A DNA stretch of 64,000 nt. Source: Burkholderia sp. MS389 (lineage in GTDB: Bacteria > Pseudomonadota > Gammaproteobacteria > Burkholderiales > Burkholderiaceae). The stretch is taken from assembly GCF_016899425.1 (NCBI RefSeq), contig NZ_CP045996.1:806001-870000 (forward strand), written 5' to 3'. The notes beneath the pieces were generated by a model, which saw only the letters and a program-made list of their open reading frames with translations, searched no databases and had not been told where the DNA came from. Shown piece after piece: positions 49,701-57,734 of the stretch. Every line of letters begins with the position of its first letter. The first letter of the stretch is position 1. A program made the translations under genes and the position numbers.

Positions 49701-50756
49701 ATGCACGCATCGATCCCTGTTGTGCCCGAACCCGCGGCCGCTTCCCGACATCGCTATCCGGACGGCTGGTTCGCGCTGGCCTACAGCCGCGACGTCAAAC
49801 GCGGCGCACTCGTCGTCACGCGCTTCATGGGCGAGGACGTCGTGCTGTATCGAACGGCATCCGGCCTGATTCGCGCGGTCGCGCCGCATTGCCCGCATCT
49901 CGGCGCGCATCTCGGGCATGGCGGCGTCGTGCGCGGCGAGGAGATCGTGTGCCCGTTCCATCACCTCGCGTTCGCGCCGGACGGCACCTGCGTGCGCGCC
50001 GGGCGCGACGGCAAGCCGCCCGCCACCGCGCTGCGGCAGCGCCACGTGTGCGAATGGAACGGCCTCGTGCTCGCATGGCAGGACCGTACGGGCGCGCCGC
50101 CGTCGTGGTCGCTGCCCGAACTCGACCTCGACGGCTATTCGCGGCCGCGCGGCCAGTGCCACACGCTGAACGGAAGCCTGCAGAATCCGGCCGAGAACGG
50201 CGTCGACGTCAACCATTTCAGCCCCGTGCACGGGTGGTCGAATCCGGTGCTCGAGCCGCCGCAAGCCGATGGCCACCGGATGACGATGCGCTCGACGCTC
50301 GTGCTGCTCGGCCAACGGCTGCTGCTGGATATCACGATGCACGGCCTGGGCTGCATGGCCGCGCGCATGGAACTGCCGGACCTCGGGCTGCATGCGCGGG
50401 TCGTGCTGTTCCCGACGCAGATCGAAGCCGATCGCTGGACCTGCCGCGAATTCGTGGCGCTGCGCGTCGAACGCGCGTCGGCGTGGCCGTCGCCGCTGCG
50501 CCGGGCCGTGCACGAGATACTCGTGAGCGCCGCGTACCGGTTGTGGTTCGTGCCGCAATTCAAGCGCGACCTGCGCATCTGGGATCACCGCGACTACGAC
50601 GCGCGCCCGACGTTGATGGCCGGGGAGATGCCGATCATGACGTTCCGGCGCTGGGCCGCGCAGTTCTACCCGGCTTCCGGCGGCGACGCGCCTGACGGAC
50701 AACGCGACGCCGTGCCGGCGGCTGTCGCGCACGCCGATCGGGAATTCGCGCGATGA
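49701..50756 (+). CDS. Rieske non-haem iron oxygenase 1 of the terpenoid operon
   Basis: 351 residues, GGAG upstream, 12 bp after the terpene synthase. Rieske ligands C64, H66, C84 and H87 (CPHLGAHLGHGG, then VCPFH). The catalytic Fe site appears as NGVDVNHFSPVH (D169, H172, H177). The order and sizes resemble 3-ketosteroid 9alpha-hydroxylase KshA and the sterol Rieske oxygenases, which act on large hydrophobic substrates. No reductase is encoded nearby. Its stop overlaps the next start (ATGA). Confidence 0.88.
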   Translation: MHASIPVVPEPAAASRHRYPDGWFALAYSRDVKRGALVVTRFMGEDVVLYRTASGLIRAVAPHCPHLGAHLGHGGVVRGEEIVCPFHHLAFAPDGTCVRAGRDGKPPATALRQRHVCEWNGLVLAWQDRTGAPPSWSLPELDLDGYSRPRGQCHTLNGSLQNPAENGVDVNHFSPVHGWSNPVLEPPQADGHRMTMRSTLVLLGQRLLLDITMHGLGCMAARMELPDLGLHARVVLFPTQIEADRWTCREFVALRVERASAWPSPLRRAVHEILVSAAYRLWFVPQFKRDLRIWDHRDYDARPTLMAGEMPIMTFRRWAAQFYPASGGDAPDGQRDAVPAAVAHADREFAR

Positions 50757-51805
50757 ACGCCGTGCCAATGCAGGAGCGCGCGATGCATGCAACCGGCCCC
50801 GTCGACGAAACCGCGCCGCTGCCCTATCCGGACGGATGGTTCGCGCTGTGTTTCAGCCGCGAGTTGAAGCGCGGCACCGTGCTCACGACGCCTTTCATGG
50901 GACGCGATGTCGTGCTGTACCGGACGGCATCCGGCGTCGCGTGTGCGGTCGACGCGTATTGCCCGCACCAGGGCGCGCATCTGGGCCACGGCGGCGTGGT
51001 CGACGGCGAGCAGATCGTCTGTCCGTTCCATCACTACGCGTATGGCCCCGACGGCCGGCGCACCACCGCCGGCTGCACGAAGGGCGGGCAAGCGCTGACG
51101 CTTCGCACCCGGCACGTGCGCGAATGGAACGGCTTCGTGTTCGTGTGGCAGAACGCCGACGGCCTCGCGCCGACGTGGGAACTGCCGGAAGTCGACATGA
51201 CCGGCTTCTCGGCGCCCGTCGGTCAGGCTTTCACGCTGCGCGGCGTGATGCAGAACCTGCCGGAGAACGGCTACGATCTCGAGCATTTCGGCGCGCTACA
51301 TCGCTGGAAGGACATGAAGCCGCATGCGCCCGTGATCGACGGCCCGCGCATTTCGATGCAGGTGGACATGGCATGGAAGAACATCAGATGGAGCACGCTG
51401 ATCGGCGTTCATGGGCTCGGCTGCGTGTCGTCCGACCATGAAATGAAGGCGATCGGCCTCGAAGCGAAGATCTTCGCGTGCGGCGTACAGATCGCGCCGC
51501 TGCGCTGGACCTTCCGGGACGGCATCTCGTTCCGCTTTTCGTGGCTGTCGCGGTGGCCGGCCCCGGTGCAGCGGATCGTCTACGCCGCGCTCGGCCGGTT
51601 GCTGCATCGACTGTGGCTGGTGCCGGTGTTCAAGGAAGACATCATGGTGTGGAGCCATCGCGACTACACGGGCTACGGGACACCGGTCGCAGGCGACGGG
51701 CCGTATCCGGTGTTTCAGCGATGGGCGCGGCAGTTCTATCCGGCCGAGGGTCGCGCAGCGGCGCAACGGCGTGCCACGCATGTGGACGCGTTCGTCGAGA
51801 AATAG
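50753..51805 (+). CDS. Rieske non-haem iron oxygenase 2 of the terpenoid operon
   Basis: 350 residues (an ATG at 50783 would shorten it by ten). A tandem paralogue of the previous gene: PYPDGWFALCFSRELKRG compares with RYPDGWFALAYSRDVKRG. Rieske ligands C70, H72, C90 and H93; Fe site NGYDLEHFGALH (D175, H178, H183). Both keep all metal ligands, so both should be active, probably on successive positions of one product. ATGA-coupled to oxygenase 1. Convergent with sdhB 35 bp on. Confidence 0.88.
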   Translation: MNAVPMQERAMHATGPVDETAPLPYPDGWFALCFSRELKRGTVLTTPFMGRDVVLYRTASGVACAVDAYCPHQGAHLGHGGVVDGEQIVCPFHHYAYGPDGRRTTAGCTKGGQALTLRTRHVREWNGFVFVWQNADGLAPTWELPEVDMTGFSAPVGQAFTLRGVMQNLPENGYDLEHFGALHRWKDMKPHAPVIDGPRISMQVDMAWKNIRWSTLIGVHGLGCVSSDHEMKAIGLEAKIFACGVQIAPLRWTFRDGISFRFSWLSRWPAPVQRIVYAALGRLLHRLWLVPVFKEDIMVWSHRDYTGYGTPVAGDGPYPVFQRWARQFYPAEGRAAAQRRATHVDAFVEK

Positions 51806-51840
51806 CGGGAGCCGGAGGTTCCGCTTCGGGACGCTTTGCG

Positions 51841-52548
51841 CTAAACCGTCCGCCTAACCAGCATCGTCCGGATCTCCGAAATCGCCTTCGTCGGATTCAG
51901 CCCCTTCGGGCACACGTCCGTGCAGTTCATGATCGTCCGGCAGCGGAACAGCCGGTACGGATCCTCCAGATCGTCCAGCCGCTCCGCCGTCGCCAGATCG
52001 CGCGAATCGGCGATGAACCGGTACGCCTGCAGCAGCCCGGCCGGCCCGACGAACTTGTCCGGGTTCCACCAGTAGCTCGGGCACGACGTCGAACAGCACG
52101 CGCACAGAATGCATTCGTACAGCCCGTCGAGCTGATCGCGCTCTTCCGGCGATTGCAGCCGCTCGCGCGCGGGCGGCGTCGTGTCGTTGATCAGGTATGG
52201 CCGGATCGAGTGGTACTGGTTGAAGAAGTCGGTCATGTCGACGATCAAATCGCGCACCACCGGCAGCCCCGGCAACGGCCGCAGCACGATCTCGCGTGGC
52301 AGCGTCTGCATGTTGGTCAGGCACGCGAGGCCGTTCTTGCCGTTGATGTTCATCGCGTCGGACCCGCAGATCCCCTCGCGGCAGGAACGGCGATACGCGA
52401 GCGTCTCGTCGTCGCGTTTCACGCGGCCGAGCACGTCGAGCAGCATGCGGTCGTCCGGATTCACGTCGATCTCGTAGCGCTGCAGGTACGGCTGCGCGTC
52501 GCGATCGGGGTCGTAGCGGTAGATATGCAGGGTACGCGGATCGCTCAT
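51841..52548 (-). CDS. sdhB: Orphan SdhB-type iron-sulfur protein
   Basis: 235 residues, GGAGG upstream, full SdhB length. All clusters are intact: [2Fe-2S] CREGICGSDAMNINGKNG then C; [4Fe-4S] CILCACCSTSCPSYW; [3Fe-4S] CRTIMNCTDVCPKGLNP. In respiration SdhB needs SdhA, C and D, and none is here. It may be a second copy for a dispersed complex, or serve another electron path. Confidence 0.88.
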   Translation of the reverse strand: MSDPRTLHIYRYDPDRDAQPYLQRYEIDVNPDDRMLLDVLGRVKRDDETLAYRRSCREGICGSDAMNINGKNGLACLTNMQTLPREIVLRPLPGLPVVRDLIVDMTDFFNQYHSIRPYLINDTTPPARERLQSPEERDQLDGLYECILCACCSTSCPSYWWNPDKFVGPAGLLQAYRFIADSRDLATAERLDDLEDPYRLFRCRTIMNCTDVCPKGLNPTKAISEIRTMLVRRTV

Positions 52549-52639
52549 CGGTTCCTCCCGGCGCGGGCCTGCATGGGTGGGTTGACGAGATGCTGCGGGG
52601 CGGCTGTCGCGGCCTGCGGCGCCGCAAGCGCCATGCCGG

Positions 52640-52882
52640 TCAGTCGTCGTCCACGCGCTTGTCGACCAGATAGCGGCCGCGCTCGAGCCCCGCGCGCAGC
52701 GCCTCCACCTCGGTCAGCCATTCGGGGGCGACGGCCTCCGGTACCATCAACTCGATGCGCGCACCGTTGACGTACACCTGTACCTCGTCGCGCCATGCGC
52801 CGCGCTCGTTGGGTCTTGCCCATACCAGGATTTCGTGGCCGCGATACGGGTCCCGAACCTGTGCGTCCTGTTGATGTGTCAC
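52640..52882 (-). CDS. Small hypothetical protein
   Basis: 80 residues from GTG 52882, with GGAGG 5 bases upstream. The longer reading from 52966 has no SD. HEILVWARPNERGAWRDEVQ, then VYVNGARIELMVPEAVAPEW, looks like a small beta-rich domain; no family is named. It sits 91 bp before sdhB on the same strand. Confidence 0.6.
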   Translation of the reverse strand: MTHQQDAQVRDPYRGHEILVWARPNERGAWRDEVQVYVNGARIELMVPEAVAPEWLTEVEALRAGLERGRYLVDKRVDDD

Positions 52883-52981
52883 GGTGGCCTCCTGTCTTAT
52901 CTGCGATGGCGATGAAAAAAATGCGCGCCGCATGATCGCCGTGCGCGCCGCCGGCCTCGTGCGCACGCGCCGTGCCCGGCC

Positions 52982-52995
52982 GGCACGCTGCTTGC
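52982..52995 (+). promoter_or_regulatory. Consensus sigma-54 promoter for the MgtC/phospholipase operon
   Basis: GGCACG-CTGC-TTGC, a full match to the -24/-12 core, 65 bp before ATG 53060. Confidence 0.65.
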
Positions 52996-53059
52996 GTCCC
53001 TTTTCCGCATCGAACCGTTACCGCGCCCGCCTCGCGCAGGGCCGGATGGGATACACATC

Positions 53060-53755
53060 ATGATCGGCCACCTCGAATTGCTGGGACGCCTGCTGCTGGC
53101 CGCGCTGCTCGGCAGCGTGATCGGGCTCGAACGCGAACGCCTGAACTGGGCCGCCGGGCTGCGCACGCACATGCTCGTGTGCGTGGGCTCCGCGCTCGTG
53201 ATGCTGGTGTCGACGTTCGGCTTCGAGGACGTGCGCGGGCTGAACGGCGTCGTGGTCGATCCGTCGCGGGTCGCCGCGCAGGTCGTGTCCGGCATCGGCT
53301 TTCTCGGCGCGGGCTCGATCCTGCTGCGCGGCGAAGTGGTGCGCGGGCTGACGACGGCCGCGAGCCTGTGGGCGGTGGCCGGCGTCGGGCTCGCCGCAGG
53401 CGGCGGCATGGTGGTTGCGTCGGTCGGCGCGACGGCGATCGTGCTCGCGATCCTCGCGGGCGTGAAGCCGCTCGAGCGCCGCTTCATCGCGCAGCGCCAG
53501 CAGCGCACGCTGCTGCTCGTGGCGGAACGCGGCGGCCTGACGCTCGGCACGCTGCACGAGGCGCTCGGCCCCGGCCGCGTGCGCGTGAAACGGTTCATCG
53601 TCCAGCAGTCGGACGACGATCCGGACACCGACGACATCTCCGTCTCGTTCTCGCGCACGAGCGGGCCGGAATTCGCGGCGATCTGCGAAACGCTGCAAAA
53701 CATCGCGTGCGTACGGACCTGTCAACCCGACACCTCGTCAAGGAGTTTCGTGTGA
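53060..53755 (+). CDS. MgtC/SapB-family membrane protein
   Basis: 231 residues. Membrane helices fill the first 140 residues. The family core is LLGSVIGLERERLNWAAGLR, then THMLVCVGSALVML, then VSGIGFLGAGSILLRGEVVR, then GLTTAASLWAVAGVGLA. A cytoplasmic ACT-like C-terminal domain follows. MgtC relatives affect magnesium homeostasis and survival in hosts. It heads an overlapping operon; the GTG of the next gene overlaps its stop. Confidence 0.9.
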   Translation: MIGHLELLGRLLLAALLGSVIGLERERLNWAAGLRTHMLVCVGSALVMLVSTFGFEDVRGLNGVVVDPSRVAAQVVSGIGFLGAGSILLRGEVVRGLTTAASLWAVAGVGLAAGGGMVVASVGATAIVLAILAGVKPLERRFIAQRQQRTLLLVAERGGLTLGTLHEALGPGRVRVKRFIVQQSDDDPDTDDISVSFSRTSGPEFAAICETLQNIACVRTCQPDTSSRSFV

Positions 53756-54090
53756 CCCAGACCGACCTGCTCTCCTATCTCGTGACGAGCCAGCTCGCTG
53801 CCCGCATGCGCGGCGGCGCGTGGCTCACGACCAGCCAGCTGGTCGGCGCGTTGCGCGCGTGGCTCGCGTGCCGGCACGCCGACTGCGAGTGGCTCGACCG
53901 GATCAGGATCGCGCACGCGTCGGCGACGATCGCGCAGGAGATCTACGACATCGCGATCACGCACGGCGACCCGCAGAGCGGCGAACGCGTGCTGCTCGAC
54001 GCGCATTCGCCGGAATTGCAGGCGCTGCGCGCGCGCTGCGACGCGCTGTTGCAGCGGATCGACGGCGACCGGGACGTCGGCGCACGATGA
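53752..54090 (+). CDS. Hypothetical helical protein of the phospholipase operon
   Basis: 112 residues from GTG 53752, AAGGAG upstream, overlapping mgtC (GTGA). TDLLSYLVTSQLAARMRGGA, then LVGALRAWLACRHADCEWLD. No family recognised. Its own stop overlaps the phospholipase start (ATGA), so it is held in the operon by coupling. Confidence 0.7.
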   Translation: MTQTDLLSYLVTSQLAARMRGGAWLTTSQLVGALRAWLACRHADCEWLDRIRIAHASATIAQEIYDIAITHGDPQSGERVLLDAHSPELQALRARCDALLQRIDGDRDVGAR

Positions 54091-56285
54091 TCGTGGCGGA
54101 CCGCGTGACCCGCGCCGACGACCGGCGCGTCGCCCCCGCGCCCGCGGACGGCCCTTCGCGGCACGGCCTGCTCGAACGCGGGCGCAACTGCGACACGATC
54201 CGCCACGCGGACCGCTTCGCGATGCTGGTCGACGGCGACGCGTACTTCTCGACGCTGCGCGCCGCGCTGCTGCGCGCGCGCCATACGGTGTTCATCGTCG
54301 GCTGGGACGTGGACAGCCGGATGCGGCTCGCGCCGGGCGGCGCCGACGACACGTTGCCCGATACGCTCGCGGCCTTCCTGCACGCGCTCGCGTCCGCCCG
54401 CCACAATCTGCGCATCTACGTGCTCGCGTGGGATTTTGCGATGATCTACGCGCTGGAGCGCGACTGGCCGCCCGTGTATCGGGCTGGCTGGCGCGCGCAT
54501 CGCGGCATCCGGTTCCGGCTCGACGATGCGCACCCGCGCGGCGCGTCGCATCACCAGAAGCTGGTCGTGATCGACGACCGGCTCGCGTTCGTCGGCGGCC
54601 TCGACCTGACGCGCGCCCGCTGGGACACGCCCGCGCATGCGGCCGACGACCCGCGCCGCCGCGACGAGCACGGCATGCCGTACGGGCCGTTCCACGACGT
54701 GCACGCGATGTTCGACGGCGACGCGGCCGCCGCGATCGGCGAACAGGCACGTGCCCGCTGGCTGCAGGCGTGCGGGCGTCCGATCGCGATCCGCGCGCAG
54801 CGGCATCTCGACCGGCCCGACGACCCCGATCCGTGGCCGCCCGACGCGCGCGTCGACGTACGCGACGTGCGGCTCGGCATCGCGTATACGGCGCCGCGTC
54901 ACGGCGGCCGCGAGCCGGTCACCCAGGTGCGCGCGCTCGTCGAGGACACGATCCGCGCCGCGCAGCGGCACCTGTATGTCGAGAACCAGTACTTCACCGC
55001 GGCGGTGGTGCGCGAAGCGTTGTCCGCGCGCCTCGCCGACGCGCACGGGCCGGACGTGACGGTCGTCGCGCCGCGCGTGCAGAGCGGCTGGCTGCAGGAA
55101 GCGACGATGGGCGTGCTGCGCGCGCGGCTGCACGCGACGCTCGCGTCGGCCGACCGCTTCGACCGCTACCGGCTGCTGTATCCGCACGTCGACGGGCTCG
55201 GCGACGGGTGCGTGAACGTGCACAGCAAGGTCGCGATCGTCGACGACGAATGCATCGTGATCGGCAGCGCGAACCTCAATAACCGCTCGATGGTGCTCGA
55301 CACCGAATGCTGCATCGCGCTGGTCGCGGCCGGCGATGCCCGCGTTCGCGCGGCGATCGCCGGCATGCGCGAGCGGCTGCTGGCCGAGCACCTCGGTACG
55401 ACGCCCGCGGCGGTGGCCGACGCGTTCGCGGGCGGAGAACGGCCGAACATCGTGCTCGACCGGCTGCGCGCGAACCCGGGCCGCACGCTGCGCACGCTCG
55501 ACCCGGCCGTGTCGCCGCAGTTCGAGGCGCTCGTGCCGGTCAGCGCGCGGCTCGATCCCGAGCAGCCGATCGAGCCGGACCGGTTCGTCCGCGAATTCGT
55601 ACCGCACGAGCAGCATCGCTCGCTCACCGCGCGCTTTTTCGTGCTGGGCGCGGTGGTGCTCGCGATCGCCGCGCTCGCGCTCGCGTGGCGTTTCACGCCG
55701 CTGGGCGCGCACCTGAACGTCGCGTCGCTGTCGCACGCGGTGGCCGGCATCGCGCGGCTGCCGGGCGCGCCGGTGCTGCTACTCGCGGCCTACGTGATTG
55801 CCGCGACCTTCGCGGTGCCGATCACGCTGCTGATCGCCGCGACGGGGCTCGTGTTCGGCGCGTGGCCGGGCTTCGCGTATGCGGGCGTCGGCTCGATGGC
55901 GGCCGCCGCCGCGACCTACGCGCTCGGCCGCTGGCTCGGGCGCGACGCGGTGCGCCGGCTCGCCGGCGCGCGCGCGAACCGGCTGAGCGAGCACATCGGC
56001 CGGCGCGGCGTGGTCGCGATGGCCGTGCTGCGGCTGCTGCCGATCGCGCCGTTCACCGTCGTGAACCTCGTCGCCGGCGCATCGCACATCGGGCTGCGCG
56101 ACTACCTGATCGGCACCGCGCTCGGGATGCTGCCCGGCATCGTGCTGACCGTCACGTTCGCGCATCAGCTGACCGCCGCGCTCAGCCATCCGGAGCCCCG
56201 CGCGTTCGCATGGCTCGCGGCGATCGGCCTCGCGCTGGTCGGCGTGTCGATCCTGCTCGTGAGGGTGCTGCGACGATGGCGCTGA
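54087..56285 (+). CDS. Phospholipase D-family protein fused to a VTT/DedA-like membrane domain
   Basis: 732 residues. Residues about 40-500 hold two HKD motifs: HHQKLVVID with FVGGLDL, and HSKVAIVD with IGSANLNNRS, so a complete phosphatidyltransferase/phospholipase D site. From about 520 the protein is membrane-embedded. After FVLGAVVLAIAALALAW comes a VTT (SNARE-associated, DedA-like) domain with LIAATGLVFGAWPGFAYAGV and VNLVAGASHIGLRDYLIGTA. It may make or remodel phospholipid and move it across the membrane. The next gene is an EEP-fold protein, 10 bp overlap. Confidence 0.88.
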   Translation: MIVADRVTRADDRRVAPAPADGPSRHGLLERGRNCDTIRHADRFAMLVDGDAYFSTLRAALLRARHTVFIVGWDVDSRMRLAPGGADDTLPDTLAAFLHALASARHNLRIYVLAWDFAMIYALERDWPPVYRAGWRAHRGIRFRLDDAHPRGASHHQKLVVIDDRLAFVGGLDLTRARWDTPAHAADDPRRRDEHGMPYGPFHDVHAMFDGDAAAAIGEQARARWLQACGRPIAIRAQRHLDRPDDPDPWPPDARVDVRDVRLGIAYTAPRHGGREPVTQVRALVEDTIRAAQRHLYVENQYFTAAVVREALSARLADAHGPDVTVVAPRVQSGWLQEATMGVLRARLHATLASADRFDRYRLLYPHVDGLGDGCVNVHSKVAIVDDECIVIGSANLNNRSMVLDTECCIALVAAGDARVRAAIAGMRERLLAEHLGTTPAAVADAFAGGERPNIVLDRLRANPGRTLRTLDPAVSPQFEALVPVSARLDPEQPIEPDRFVREFVPHEQHRSLTARFFVLGAVVLAIAALALAWRFTPLGAHLNVASLSHAVAGIARLPGAPVLLLAAYVIAATFAVPITLLIAATGLVFGAWPGFAYAGVGSMAAAAATYALGRWLGRDAVRRLAGARANRLSEHIGRRGVVAMAVLRLLPIAPFTVVNLVAGASHIGLRDYLIGTALGMLPGIVLTVTFAHQLTAALSHPEPRAFAWLAAIGLALVGVSILLVRVLRRWR

Positions 56286-57067
56286 GCCAAGACCCGGCCC
56301 CGCCGCCGCACGTCGTCACCGCCGACGCGGCGCCCGCCGCCGCGCCGGGCGGGCGCGACCTGCGGATCGCGACCTACAACATTCACGGCGGCTACGGCGC
56401 GTGGCCGGCGCGCGCGGTCGACCGGATCGCGGCCGTGATCGACGAACTCGACGCGGACGTGATCGCGCTGCAGGAAGTGCCGCTCGGCGGCACGCGTGTG
56501 CCGGACGTGCTCGCGCACCTGCGCGACGCGACCGGCATGCACGCGGTGGCCGGCCCGACGATCGATACGCCGGAGCGCCGCTACGGCAACGCGGTGCTGT
56601 CGCGCTGCCCGATCCGCGCGGCGCGCACGCTCGACCTGTCGTTCCACCCGCGCGAGCCGCGCGGCGCGCTCGACGCCGACATCGATTGCAGCGCGGGCCC
56701 GATCCGCGTGGTCGCGACGCATCTCGGGCTGTCGGCGAGCGAACGCAGCGCGCAGGTGCAGCGGCTGCTCGCGGCGTTCGACACGGGCGCAATGCCGGTG
56801 ATCCTGCTCGGCGACATCAACGAATGGTTCGTGCGCGGCCGCGCGCTGCAGGCGCTCGTCACGCGGTTCCGGCGCGCGCCGGCGCCGCGCACGTTCCCGA
56901 CCGTGTGGCCGGTGTTCTCGCTGGACCGGATCTGGATTCATCCGGGCGAGTTGCTGGTCGACGTGGTCGTGCATCGCAGCGCGCGGGCGCGGCACGCGTC
57001 CGACCACTATCCGCTGGTGGCCCGGATGCGCGCGACGCCGGCGACGGGCACGGCGCTTGCGCGATGA
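56276..57067 (+). CDS. Endonuclease/exonuclease/phosphatase-family protein
   Basis: 263 residues, overlapping the phospholipase gene by 10 bp. EEP motifs: IATYNIHGGYG, then DVIALQEV (metal Glu), THLGLS, GDINEW, and ASDHYPLVA (catalytic Asp-His). The fold covers nucleases and lipid phosphatases. In this operon a phosphoesterase acting on lipid products is plausible. Confidence 0.88.
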   Translation: MALSQDPAPPPHVVTADAAPAAAPGGRDLRIATYNIHGGYGAWPARAVDRIAAVIDELDADVIALQEVPLGGTRVPDVLAHLRDATGMHAVAGPTIDTPERRYGNAVLSRCPIRAARTLDLSFHPREPRGALDADIDCSAGPIRVVATHLGLSASERSAQVQRLLAAFDTGAMPVILLGDINEWFVRGRALQALVTRFRRAPAPRTFPTVWPVFSLDRIWIHPGELLVDVVVHRSARARHASDHYPLVARMRATPATGTALAR

Positions 57068-57096
57068 GCCGTTTTTCGATCCGACGGAGGCAGCTC

Positions 57097-57585
57097 ATGC
57101 GAATCGACGCACTCGACGGAAAGGATCTCGATTACTGGTGCGCACGCGCGTTGTGCGCCGATGACGAAGACACGCTGCGCTTCACGGCCGTCGCGCCGAC
57201 CGTCGTCGTGACGGCCGCGTGCGACGCGTTCCGGCATCTCGACGCGCCGTTCGCGCCGTCGGCATCGTGGGCCGACGCGGGCGCGGTGCTCGATCGCGTG
57301 GAGGACCTGCGGATCGCCCGCCACGGCGACGACGTCGAATGCGACGCGACCTTCGTCGACGGCCCGTCGACCTGCGGCGCGCGCGGCCGCGATGCGCGCG
57401 TGGCGCTGCTGCGCGCGTTCGTGCGCGCGCGCTTCGGCGACGAGGTAGACGAGCCGCCGTCGTTCCCGCACCGGATCGAACACGGCAAGGTGGTGCGGTA
57501 TGACCCCGGCGTGCCGATTCCGACTTCGGACGACGATGCGGCGACGGGGGACAGTTCGGACATCCGCTCGGTGCCACGCATGTAG
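57097..57585 (+). CDS. NinX/DUF2591-like phage-type protein
   Basis: 162 residues from ATG 57097, with GGAGG 6 bases upstream; the in-frame ATG 57064 that overlaps the previous stop lacks SD. The MRIDALDGKDLDYWCARAL opening and CDAFRHLDAPFAPSASWADA recall DUF2591 (phage NinX). Function unknown. No other phage genes are adjacent. Confidence 0.65.
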   Translation: MRIDALDGKDLDYWCARALCADDEDTLRFTAVAPTVVVTAACDAFRHLDAPFAPSASWADAGAVLDRVEDLRIARHGDDVECDATFVDGPSTCGARGRDARVALLRAFVRARFGDEVDEPPSFPHRIEHGKVVRYDPGVPIPTSDDDAATGDSSDIRSVPRM

Positions 57586-57676
57586 ACCATGCGCGAGTCC
57601 GGCGGTCATGTAAAAACGACAGGCCCTTTCAGGCCGGCTTTCCGCACACGCCGTGCCCGCAGGGAATCGCGCAGCA

Positions 57677-57690
57677 GGCACGCAGATTGC
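57677..57690 (+). promoter_or_regulatory. Consensus sigma-54 promoter for glgE
   Basis: GGCACG-CAGA-TTGC, a full -24/-12 match, 45 bp before ATG 57735. Same spacing to the start as the TPP-enzyme promoter. Confidence 0.65.
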
Positions 57691-57734
57691 GACGCACCGG
57701 CTTTACCGCTCGCGCCACCCGCTCACGCCACGCC

